A stretch of DNA of 64,000 bases from Thermodesulfovibrionia bacterium (GTDB lineage Bacteria > Nitrospirota > Thermodesulfovibrionia > UBA6902 > BMS3Bbin08): positions 1 to 64,000 of the forward strand of contig JAUXYI010000012.1 of the NCBI GenBank assembly GCA_030694425.1. Reading direction: 5' to 3'. Within the stretch, counting starts at the first letter, position 1; each line of letters begins with the position of its first letter. A program made the position numbers and the translations under genes. The notes beneath the pieces are model-generated. The model did no database searches. It had not been told where the DNA came from and saw only the letters and a program-made list of their open reading frames with translations. Positions 32,542-39,823 of this stretch are shown piece by piece.

Positions 32542-33177
32542 TTATTGCTTAACAAGAGCCTTAAGATACGGCATCATTATGGTTTTAACTCTGCAGATTT
32601 CTGCATATTCCCTGAGCTTATTGATATTTGTATCTTTACGAAGCATATAGTTCTTTAGCCCTTCAAGTGCGATATCTTCTCCAATTTTATTGCGATACCG
32701 GAATACATCACAGATTGTTTTTTCCCTGTTATAAATTTTTACAATAACATCACCTGCCTTTATCTTCTCTATGCCCGTCCGGTAAAATCGGTCACGGAAA
32801 TAGAATATCTTCACAGGCGGATACTCTATCTTTGGTTTTTTGGCAGCATTTGGAATAGCCACGTATATTTCTGATGGAGTAAAAGTTGTGAGGCCATAAA
32901 ATTCAAGGGCTGAGGCGAGGCAAATAACACCTTCCGGTATTGCCCTGCTAACATCCATTATCCCTACACTTATTGTATAACCGGTTGCATTAATTGTTAT
33001 AGCAGGGAGCACAACATCTATAAAATTAGCAAGACGATAGAGTCCCGGCTTCACCTTCACAATGGTGCCTTTTTCCAGAAGGCGCGCAACATCACGAGTC
33101 TGAAAAGAAGCTTTTTTCAGCCCTTTCATCCTGGCATATCCGCCGTGACTCCTGAAATATTCAATAATTTTTTCCAT
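32542..33177 (-). CDS. AbiEi-family antitoxin / transcriptional regulator
   Basis: A 211-residue AbiEi-like protein. The N-terminal winged-helix ('IEYFRSHGGYARMKGLKKAS', 'VARLLEKGTIVKVKPGLYRL') binds DNA. The C-terminal part ('GVICLASALEFYGLTTFTPS', 'KIYNREKTICDVFRYRNKIG') neutralises the toxin and is needed for cooperative DNA binding in studied members. The toxin gene start is 2 bp beyond its stop codon, so the two are translationally coupled. A promoter with an inverted repeat lies immediately upstream. Confidence 0.88.
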   Translation of the reverse strand: MEKIIEYFRSHGGYARMKGLKKASFQTRDVARLLEKGTIVKVKPGLYRLANFIDVVLPAITINATGYTISVGIMDVSRAIPEGVICLASALEFYGLTTFTPSEIYVAIPNAAKKPKIEYPPVKIFYFRDRFYRTGIEKIKAGDVIVKIYNREKTICDVFRYRNKIGEDIALEGLKNYMLRKDTNINKLREYAEICRVKTIMMPYLKALVKQ

Positions 33178-33198
33178 GGCAACATTGATTCTTTTGTT

Positions 33199-33235
33199 CT
33201 GTCACTATGATACACTGACAGCAAAATAGATTCAA
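33199..33235 (-). promoter_or_regulatory. abiE promoter with inverted-repeat operator
   Basis: Minus strand TTGAAT (complement 33230-33235), 17-bp spacer, TATCAT (complement 33207-33212). The inverted repeat CTGTCA...TGACAG (33199-33221) spans the -10 box. AbiEi proteins are known to repress their own operon by binding inverted repeats at the promoter. Confidence 0.68.
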
Positions 33236-33345
33236 TTATTATTTAACTTTTTCTGTAAGGGTTATGGGTAGGGGGAATACTATTTGCTGTAGATGAATTT
33301 TGCCGGTAATTTCCAGTTGGCGTAGCTGCTTTTCAATTAAACTAA

Positions 33346-33396
33346 AATGATGAATAAATGTACCTGTCCCCTTTTCTATTTTGTTTATTCATCATT
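33346..33396. repeat. Palindromic REP-like element
   Basis: AATGATGAATAAA (33346-33358) and its exact reverse complement (33384-33396) flank tgtacctgtccccttttcta. The inner 'ACCTGTCCCCTTTT' is similar in style to the GACCTGACCCCTTTT site at the ends of the RAYT element near 2,868-3,798, so this may be a site of a related but different transposase family. No transposase gene is nearby. Confidence 0.5.
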
Positions 33397-33433
33397 ACTT
33401 GTTAATGGTCGCTGTCCCTATTTTGTCCCTAAG

Positions 33434-33869
33434 TTATAGAATCTTTGTTGGCAACACGGTAAAACTTTCTTTCCTCGCTGCTTCTCTGAGTCTGTGGTCA
33501 AAGCATACAAAGTGTTGTCCTTTAGGCTTTTTATCAGCCCAAACTATTGCAGCAGCCAACTGCAAAGAATCAGCAGCCCTTAAACGAATGGTTTAGGAGA
33601 AGGCGTACTGCTATGTCTCTTATATCTTCACTTGGCTCTATTTCAGTCCATACAGATGCTAAAGAGAAAAGTACTTCCCTGACCTGTTCCTCTTCCTGAT
33701 ACTTTAAAGAACCCTCACGGTATAAGCGGGCAAACGCTGAATAGCATTCTACGAGGCTTCCCCACCACACAACAAGAGCGTTATCTTTTTTAGCAATATC
33801 TTGAACGATTTTGGTTTGCGGCTCTTCAATACATAATGGAATAACAGCAGAAGCATCCCAGAACTTCAT
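33434..33869 (-). pseudogene. PIN-domain toxin gene with a frameshift
   Basis: Begins with 'MKFWDASAVIPLCIEEPQTK' (first PIN Asp) and proceeds to 'IRDIAVRLLLNHSF', where the frame ends at 33570. One base over, the missing C-terminal half continues: 'RLRAADSLQLAAAIVWADKK', 'GQHFVCFDHRLREAARKESF' to a TAA at 33434. The second half has the conserved AADSLQLAAA and CFDHRL motifs. One extra T near 33585 explains the shift. It is paired with a Phd-type antitoxin. It could be a genuine pseudogene or a base-calling error. Confidence 0.82.
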
Positions 33870-34159
33870 CTGCCTTCCTCACGTTCTTTTAAAAGACTGG
33901 CCAGCGCAAGCCCTTTTTTATCCTTAGGCCTTGGCATTTTCCAAAAATCTGCCGGCAATTTCCCTCTTCCGATACGAGCTAAACCTGCCTTTTCCAATGT
34001 TAAGAGATGTGATGGTATTGCAGTTTCGCTCCTTTTAAGGGGAACTATCTTAGCAATTGGTTTCCCTCTATCCGTTACAATTACCTCCTCACCTGCTTTC
34101 ACTTTTAATAAATATTCGCTGAGAGATGCTTTTAATTTAGAAATCGCTGCCGTCTTCAT
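33866..34159 (-). CDS. Phd/YefM-family antitoxin
   Basis: A 97-residue antitoxin with the characteristic N-terminus 'AISKLKASLSEYLLKVKAGE' and 'EVIVTDRGKPIAKIVPLKRS'. The C-terminal tail is long and basic, as in antitoxins that neutralise PIN toxins. It overlaps the toxin gene by 4 bp (ATGA). SD GGAGG lies 7-11 bases before the ATG. Confidence 0.9.
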   Translation of the reverse strand: MKTAAISKLKASLSEYLLKVKAGEEVIVTDRGKPIAKIVPLKRSETAIPSHLLTLEKAGLARIGRGKLPADFWKMPRPKDKKGLALASLLKEREEGR

Positions 34160-34188
34160 AAACTTGACCTCCGTGTTCTTGTTGATAT

Positions 34189-34221
34189 GACTAATATAGT
34201 CTGATTTACAAGACTTGTCAA
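34189..34221 (-). promoter_or_regulatory. Promoter and operator of the Phd/PIN pair
   Basis: Minus strand TTGACA (complement 34216-34221), 17-bp spacer, TATATT (complement 34193-34198). The palindrome GACTA-ata-TAGTC type (34189-34201) covers the -10 box, consistent with autoregulation by the antitoxin. Confidence 0.72.
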
Positions 34222-34330
34222 GACATAAAATAATTACAATGAAAATATATTAGAAAGTTGTTGAAAAAATTAGATAACCATCAAAGATTATTCAATATAT
34301 ATTCAGAATTCTTAATTGCAGACTCAATTA

Positions 34331-34437
34331 ATTTTTTGTCGGAGCTGCTATTGAAAACAGCATGGCAGATGAAATATGGGATCAGTTGAAAAAGGGCACA
34401 TTAAGCAACGCCGCTATTGACTCACGCACAAATAATG
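34331..34437 (+). other. Short coding remnant
   Basis: An open stretch reads [20 protein letters not shown] then [14 protein letters not shown], without start signal, and dissolves into a repeat. I do not recognise it. The rest of the 34160-34641 gap is the promoter above, the repeat at 34449, and AT-rich DNA with nothing I can name. Confidence 0.25.
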
Positions 34438-34448
34438 CCCCATTTTTC

Positions 34449-34548
34449 GTCATTCCCGAATGTCTTAATCGGGAATCCAGTATTTAAGTTCATACCTCTG
34501 ACTTCCTCTATTGAGCCTGCCTGCCGGTAGACAGGTGAGGGGAATGAC
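34449..34548. repeat. GTCATTCCCG-type dispersed palindromic repeat
   Basis: Opens gtcattcccgaatgtcttaa and closes gacaggtgaggggaatgac. The middle contains ctgcctgccggtagacaggt. It separates the Phd/PIN module from the methyltransferase cluster. Confidence 0.65.
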
Positions 34549-34641
34549 AGCAGATAAATGCCGATCAGGTTGCTTCTTTGTGTGGGTGGTTGTGTGGGTT
34601 GTAGGTCAGATGCGTCTATATACTAAGTCTGATCTCTGAGG

Positions 34642-35349
34642 TCAGTAAAATGTGTAGACCCGCCCCCCATCTTTTTTGCCCCCATCTTTTTTGCCGTCCA
34701 ATTTAGGATGTTTGCAAATCTTATTTAGAAAACAAACTCGACAACGTGGTCGGTAAGGGATACATACCAGTCTGCCATGCTGGATTAGATTGACATGTAA
34801 TCTGTATCGAATTAACCGGGGAATCAATCCTTGGATATAGTCCTGTATATTTATAGTATATCTGCTATGTGAAGGAATCCAACCGAGTCTTTTAATTATC
34901 CGAAAGCAATGAGAATCTACTGGGAAAACATCTCTTGCGAATGAATACATCATAATGCATCTAGCACTTTTCAATCCAACCCCGGGGAGTGTCAATAAAT
35001 ATTCCTCTAAGCGCGTATTATCAAATGACTTTAATTTTCGTAGTGATAATACATTCCAGTCCTTCTTTATTTTTGTTAAGATGTTCTTCAAGTTGCGAGC
35101 TTTCTGTTTAGATAGACCAGCGTTCTTCAATACCTCAGCTATCCGGTTAACTCTTGCGGTATAAACATCTTCCCAATTGGGAAAAACCCTTTTAAAATAG
35201 ATATACGTTCTTTGTAAACTCGGGTTTGTTGTTCTTAGTGATATTAAAATATATAACAATTCATTGAGAGGATTGTTTTTATTTCCTAAGTTTGATATTC
35301 TATAATTTTTAGAAAGCATGGTCTCAACTTTAGAAATTATCTTGTTCAT
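34642..35349 (-). CDS. Endonuclease III-like DNA glycosylase (HhH-GPD, 4Fe-4S)
   Basis: A 235-residue HhH-GPD glycosylase. The helix-hairpin-helix is 'LLTLPGVGLKSARCIM' with K127 in the position of the Nth lyase lysine; the catalytic aspartate is D145 in 'FPVDSHCFRI'. The iron-sulfur cluster loop C-x6-C-x2-C-x5-C is exact ('CIPYRPRCRVCFLNKIC'). Ends with a KKDGGKKDGG duplication. Not the housekeeping context of nth: it is the last gene of a four-gene run headed by a C5-methyltransferase. Glycosylases that repair T:G mismatches from methylcytosine deamination are known to accompany such methyltransferases (Mig of Methanothermobacter). A role in restriction is an alternative. Confidence 0.85.
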   Translation of the reverse strand: MNKIISKVETMLSKNYRISNLGNKNNPLNELLYILISLRTTNPSLQRTYIYFKRVFPNWEDVYTARVNRIAEVLKNAGLSKQKARNLKNILTKIKKDWNVLSLRKLKSFDNTRLEEYLLTLPGVGLKSARCIMMYSFARDVFPVDSHCFRIIKRLGWIPSHSRYTINIQDYIQGLIPRLIRYRLHVNLIQHGRLVCIPYRPRCRVCFLNKICKHPKLDGKKDGGKKDGGRVYTFY

Positions 35350-35371
35350 TTTGAACTCTTATGCCTATGCT

Positions 35372-36568
35372 TTATATTGTAGCGGGCTGCGAGGATGGGT
35401 CTAGTTTTAGACGTTTCCTACTTCTTTCAAAATTGCTCAATAACTTATCAGCACTTGGAGGCATAGAGATTCCATAATCCATCAAACTTTTTAAATTCAG
35501 GACTTGTAACAGTGCACACTCCTTTACTAATTCAGGATCAAAACCGTGAACAAAAATATTTAATGCTGGGGAAGCCCAAATAAAAGTTTCTCCTAAACCA
35601 TAAAAAACTATTTTATCTTCAGTTACCATAAAATGATTTAGAAAAAGTGTCTTTTCTTCAGCGCTAAAAGACTGGTGTATCAGACCCACTTGGCCTTTTG
35701 AGTCAATGATTTCTAAACCAGTATCTATTATGTCAGCCTCTCTTTCTGGCTCTGGCCAGGGATTTTGGGGAGTATCACTTGGCATTTCTAACAACATTAA
35801 TGCTTTTGATTGTTCATATCTCAGTATGAATAGAATCTTAGGTATTTCATGTAAAATATCTATCGAGTCTTCTGCTTGATGAGAGGTGAATAAGCTTTTC
35901 CAGTACTCTCTAAATTCTGGTGGTAATTCATTACCGTTTAACTCTGTGATAATGCAACCCAATGAAAACATTCTCTCTTTACTTTTTCCTCGAAGTTTTG
36001 GCAACGAATTGAGCGTAGAAAAAATTGTCATATTATATGGATTAGTGACCCGGTCATTCTTTGTTGCGATACCATTATCTTGCAGGAACATCTCACTACA
36101 CAATAATCCATCTCCAATCGCCGCATTTTGTTGAAAAAAAGTTCCAGCTTCCGTCGTTGTGTTATGTCCTTTGAACCTCTCGGTATTATGCACTTTAATT
36201 TTTTTTAAAAACTTACGACACTGATCTGATGCAACTTTAACAGAAAAAATCTTGCATTTGTCCGATAAATTATCTCCTTTGACTCCTAATGCGTAAGTTA
36301 TTCCATTTGGCCACAAATCAACTATAGCGCCTGCTTGACCTGAAAATATATCAGGTGTTTTAGTTTTTTGATCCATGTTTACTGGTCCTGAGTTTGAGTT
36401 CCATAAGGGTACTATACTTACCTCATCTCTTGGTATTTCCCCTTCCAATAGAGCGGTTACTAAATCTCCATGGGTATGACTTTCAAATGGATTTTTGTTG
36501 CCATATCTTTCCTTCCATGCAATATATGTAAAAGAATATTTTCCCCCTACGATGTGTACTTTCTTCAT
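35372..36568 (-). CDS. Unknown protein in methyltransferase cluster, prephenate-dehydratase-like N-terminus
   Basis: A 398-residue protein I cannot place firmly. The first 70 residues ('VHIVGGKYSFTYIAWKERYG', 'HGDLVTALLEGEIPRDEVSI', 'VPLWNSNSGPVNMD') follow the pattern of the substrate-binding fold of prephenate dehydratase (GPxGSFS...A, a GE..D/E segment, VPIENS..G.V). There is no ACT-like tail I can see, and an aromatic-amino-acid role makes no sense here. Middle and C-terminal parts ('EDKIVFYGLGETFIWASPAL', 'NLKSLMDYGISMPPSADKLL') are unfamiliar. It lies 18 bp after the ParB-like gene and 22 bp before the glycosylase gene. It could be the effector or a specificity subunit of the cluster. 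Confidence 0.7.
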   Translation of the reverse strand: MKKVHIVGGKYSFTYIAWKERYGNKNPFESHTHGDLVTALLEGEIPRDEVSIVPLWNSNSGPVNMDQKTKTPDIFSGQAGAIVDLWPNGITYALGVKGDNLSDKCKIFSVKVASDQCRKFLKKIKVHNTERFKGHNTTTEAGTFFQQNAAIGDGLLCSEMFLQDNGIATKNDRVTNPYNMTIFSTLNSLPKLRGKSKERMFSLGCIITELNGNELPPEFREYWKSLFTSHQAEDSIDILHEIPKILFILRYEQSKALMLLEMPSDTPQNPWPEPEREADIIDTGLEIIDSKGQVGLIHQSFSAEEKTLFLNHFMVTEDKIVFYGLGETFIWASPALNIFVHGFDPELVKECALLQVLNLKSLMDYGISMPPSADKLLSNFERSRKRLKLDPSSQPATI

Positions 36569-36586
36569 ATAAATAATATCACCTTG

Positions 36587-37702
36587 TTATTTGTCCCTTA
36601 GCCTCGTAACTGCTGAAAGGAGTCTCTTTTTTAACTCACCAGAAATTTCTGTTCTCTCTTTTTTGGACAGGCTTTCCAACCATTCACAAAAATGCAATAT
36701 TTTCGGTCCGGCTTCCTTCGGTCTCGAGTAGTCTTGATAGATTGCTCTAGCTAATTCAAAATTACCATTCGGTTTTTCCAAGTGAGACCTTGCCGGTTCA
36801 TATCTTACTATTTCAGCTAATTCTCTGATTTTAGTAATTGAGTTAATCTGCTGATTCAAAAGATATTTGTATAATAGCTGCTTAGATTTCCTCAATATTT
36901 TTTTATCTCTAATAGGCGTGTTACCCATACATGTTTTATTATAGAATTCTTCAAAAAAATGGAATTTTGCCCTTGTAAACCGTTCGGCGCTTTGCTTGGT
37001 TTGTGCCGTATCTCTCTCAGCATAATTTATGTATTCATTAATCATTCCCAAAACACTTTTAAATCTCTTAAGGTTCTGCTTATTAACGCCTAAAAGGTAA
37101 GCTACTTGCTTGTAGGCTTTTTCTTCATCACATTTAAACTCAATAAAAAACTTGTCAAACTGTTCTACCGCAAATTTAGCTCTTACCTCTCTCGTCCATG
37201 GTTCTTTATAATCAGGCAAGAAATTCATCTCTGCTATGATTTTCAATCTCAACTCTTTATCGATAGTAGGCTTTAAACAATAGACCGGTACTTTAGTAAA
37301 ATTTTCGTTAATTTCTTTTTCGTGGGCAATCAAATATTTACAGGCAAGGAACCTTCTATTACCATCTAACAATTCTTTCTTGTAAGATAACGTTAGGGGG
37401 ACACGGACTCCGTTTTTTTTAATCGATCCTGCTAATTCTTGTATTTTATGGAGTCCTTGTTTCAATATATAATCTACAATTTCCTCGTCTGATAAATTTC
37501 TTATTCCCTTTTTGCCTAATTCCTGCAAGAGATGTTCTAAATCAAGTGTTGTTCTGTTATTGTCTCTCCATAATTTAATCTCTTTTACTTCGACAAACCC
37601 ACTGTAAGTTTCAACCTTTGTGTCATGGAATAACACCTCTTTTTTCACAGGATTGATTAACCATTTAGGTGGAGACCACTTATAAGTTTTTTTATCCTTC
37701 AT
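36587..37702 (-). CDS. ParB/sulfiredoxin-fold protein
   Basis: A 371-residue protein with a ParB-like domain in the first 150 residues: 'HKIQELAGSIKKNGVRVPLT' and 'KKELLDGNRRFLACKYLIAH', the latter matching the GERRxxA nucleotide-binding motif as GNRR. The following helical region ('AYKQVAYLLGVNKQNLKRFK') looks like a helix-turn-helix. The C-terminal part is helical. ParB-fold domains bind or hydrolyse CTP or ATP and occur as nucleases or regulators beside DNA methyltransferases in phages and defence islands. It overlaps the methyltransferase gene by 4 bp, so the pair is coupled. Confidence 0.82.
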   Translation of the reverse strand: MKDKKTYKWSPPKWLINPVKKEVLFHDTKVETYSGFVEVKEIKLWRDNNRTTLDLEHLLQELGKKGIRNLSDEEIVDYILKQGLHKIQELAGSIKKNGVRVPLTLSYKKELLDGNRRFLACKYLIAHEKEINENFTKVPVYCLKPTIDKELRLKIIAEMNFLPDYKEPWTREVRAKFAVEQFDKFFIEFKCDEEKAYKQVAYLLGVNKQNLKRFKSVLGMINEYINYAERDTAQTKQSAERFTRAKFHFFEEFYNKTCMGNTPIRDKKILRKSKQLLYKYLLNQQINSITKIRELAEIVRYEPARSHLEKPNGNFELARAIYQDYSRPKEAGPKILHFCEWLESLSKKERTEISGELKKRLLSAVTRLRDK

Positions 37703-38820
37703 TTTCGTGCCTCCTCTATAAATTTTAGTATAGCCTTACCAATACTCATGGATAATTTTACAGGAACAGCGTTACCAATCTGTCTATATTTATGCGTTAA
37801 ATTACCCGCAAATTTCCAATAAGACGGGAAGCCTTGAATTAATGCACATTCGATATAAGTTAATGGTCTTGGTTTGTCGGGATGGCATAGATTTGTTGCG
37901 CGACCTGCTGGGTTAGTAGTGATTGTAGGACTCGGTTTATCCCATGAAAGCCTACGACAAAAACCCACCCGTCCGCCTGTTGCGTACCAACCCTTTCCCA
38001 TTGCTTTCTTTTGTAGCTGGACTGGCAGTACATTCCAATTTTGACCTTGTTTGATTAACCCTTTCGAAAAAATCTCATAACGGAGCTTATCGTACGGAAT
38101 ATAGTCGACCCCTTCCTTCTCGTACTTGCCATTTAATTGGCCTATAACTTTATTAATTGATAGATGGTTGTCCTTAAATTTACCGACTGGTTTGTCGAGA
38201 TTATGTAGTCCTCTAACCCCGACAACAAAGACTCTCTTTCTTTTTTGAGCAACACCAAAATCCGCAGCGTTCAATTCCCAGACGGAAATACTGTAACCGT
38301 CCTTTTCCCCCCGTCGCAGTTTATGGTCAAACTCTTTTTGAATAAAGTCCCATGCAGAGCCTAAACTCTCAACCTCTGAAAATTTGGCATGTTTTAAGGT
38401 GCGTTCTTTAAGTGGTCTATGCTGTATGGCAGCAGACATAATCCCCTTAACATTTTCGAAGATAAAAAAACTAGGACGGATATCCCAAACAATATCTAAA
38501 AATTTCTTAAACAACATCCCTTCTGATGACGAGACTGAATGTCTCCTGCCTACTGTACTAAAGGGCTGACACGGGGGACCACCCGAAATGAGAGTTACTT
38601 CGCCTTTTTTCAATCCAGACACGCTAAGAACCTCCTTAGCGGTAACATCGTTAATATCTTTTTGGATGATAGAACCTAATAGGTTAGGTCTATTTGAGAG
38701 AATAGTTTGAACAGCAATTGGATCTTTTTCAATACATGCTCTGACTTTAAACCCAGCTTTTTCAAGCCCGAGGTCAAGACCAAAAGCTCCTGTAAATAGA
38801 GAAATCGCAGTTAGTTCCAT
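37699..38820 (-). CDS. DNA (cytosine-5)-methyltransferase
   Basis: Complete 373-residue C5-cytosine methyltransferase. Motif I 'SLFTGAFGLDLGLEKAGF', motif IV with catalytic C84 'SGGPPCQPFSTVGRR', motif VI 'FFIFENVKGIMS', motif VIII 'QKRKRVFVVGVR', and motif X 'YRQIGNAVPVKLSMSIGKAI'. The variable target-recognition region lies between VIII and IX (about residues 210-300), including 'GKGWYATGGRVGFCRRLSWD'. First gene of the four-gene cluster. No recognisable restriction endonuclease is adjacent, which makes the three partners interesting. Confidence 0.96.
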   Translation of the reverse strand: MELTAISLFTGAFGLDLGLEKAGFKVRACIEKDPIAVQTILSNRPNLLGSIIQKDINDVTAKEVLSVSGLKKGEVTLISGGPPCQPFSTVGRRHSVSSSEGMLFKKFLDIVWDIRPSFFIFENVKGIMSAAIQHRPLKERTLKHAKFSEVESLGSAWDFIQKEFDHKLRRGEKDGYSISVWELNAADFGVAQKRKRVFVVGVRGLHNLDKPVGKFKDNHLSINKVIGQLNGKYEKEGVDYIPYDKLRYEIFSKGLIKQGQNWNVLPVQLQKKAMGKGWYATGGRVGFCRRLSWDKPSPTITTNPAGRATNLCHPDKPRPLTYIECALIQGFPSYWKFAGNLTHKYRQIGNAVPVKLSMSIGKAILKFIEEARK

Positions 38821-38962
38821 CTTAAGAAATTGAACTGTTTTCTCCTTACCAACTCATCTATACTTATTTTTAAAGTCTTGAAACATCAGGGTCAGGTATT
38901 GTTTCTGGAATACCAACTTTTCCTATTAAATCAAGCCCTTTCTCTTTGACGTCCCCGCCCCT

Positions 38963-39021
38963 TTGTCATAGTTAAAAAATATGATACGCCACAATAGAGG
39001 AAAAGTCCAATAGAGCTATAG
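38963..39021. repeat. 59-bp direct repeat, copy A
   Basis: Starts ttgtcatagttaaaaaatat and ends caatagagctatag. Copy B at 39453-39511 matches at 56 of 59 positions. The 1-kb gap 38821-39823 contains these copies, two CCCCTCACCC-type repeats (about 39049-39121 and 39536-39584), a coding remnant, and a GTCATTCC element; no intact gene is visible. Confidence 0.8.
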
Positions 39022-39295
39022 TTTTGCCAAAGAAGGATAATAAAAATTCCCCTCACCCCTGCCTACCGGCAGGCAGGCTTGCCCTCTCCTCTACGAGCCA
39101 TGGCCGCCGGGGGAGAGGGGATTACGGTGTGCTTCAGTGCAAAAGTGAAGAAAATCAGAAATCGTTTAATCTGGATTCGTGACTGTTGTCAGTGGCGGAA
39201 GAAGTCTTAAGAATGGTGCGACTTATTGCATAGATTCTTGCGTTTAGTAGCGCTATATGCTAATAGGGTTGCGTTTGGTTCAGAGACAGTTTTAA

Positions 39296-39439
39296 ACGGC
39301 AGACACGCTTGGGAGCGGGTATCCGAAAGGGAATAATTTTGTCGTCTCATCGGATGTTACAAAAGGTTTTACGCGTGCATATGATAACATACAGGTCAGA
39401 TTTATAAACCTTGGTGAATTGATAAAGGCAGTAAGCTAA
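39296..39439 (+). pseudogene. C-terminal coding remnant between the two direct repeats
   Basis: A 47-codon open stretch with good protein character: 'TADTLGSGYPKGNNFVVSSD', 'VTKGFTRAYDNIQVRFINLG', 'ELIKAVS', ending in TAA. There is a stop directly before it and no start. It looks like the tail of a larger gene lost by rearrangement. I do not recognise the family. Confidence 0.4.
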
Positions 39440-39452
39440 TAACAGCCCTCTC

Positions 39453-39511
39453 TTGTCATAGTTAAAAAATATGATACGCCATGATAGAGGAAAAGTCCAA
39501 TAGAGCCATAG
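39453..39511. repeat. 59-bp direct repeat, copy B
   Basis: Second copy of the repeat at 38963, same orientation, 490 bp downstream, differing at three positions. Both copies are followed within 45 bp by a CCCCTCACCC-type element, so the duplicated unit may be larger and diverged. Confidence 0.8.
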
Positions 39512-39719
39512 AGCAAAAGAGCAGAAGATATACCCCCTCACCCTTCCCCTCTCCTCTACGAGCCATGGCCACCGGGGGAGAGGGAACTATTGTATGTTTA
39601 GCTCAGAAGTGAGGAAGTCAGAAAACCCCTTAATTCTATGAATTACCTATACTCTCTTATCAAAACTCTTTTAGTAAACTTGGGTAGTGTTATGTCCCAT
39701 AAATAAGTTTGCATGTTTT

Positions 39720-39785
39720 GTCATTCCTGCGAAAGCAGGAATCCAGAAAAATAAAGACTGGATACCGCATCAAGTGCGGTATGAC
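39720..39785. repeat. GTCATTCCTGC-type dispersed palindromic repeat
   Basis: Opens gtcattcctgcgaaagcagg and closes gcatcaagtgcggtatgac. It lies about 40 bp beyond the gltX stop codon. Confidence 0.8.
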
Positions 39786-39823
39786 GGCTAAAAATAATGT
39801 AAAGAAACGTTAGAGACAGTACA

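Noticed and set aside
35372-36568. Prephenate dehydratase (pheA) for phenylalanine synthesis
   Set aside because: Only the opening pattern resembles it; the catalytic TRF-type motif and the ACT domain are not visible, and the genomic context is DNA modification.
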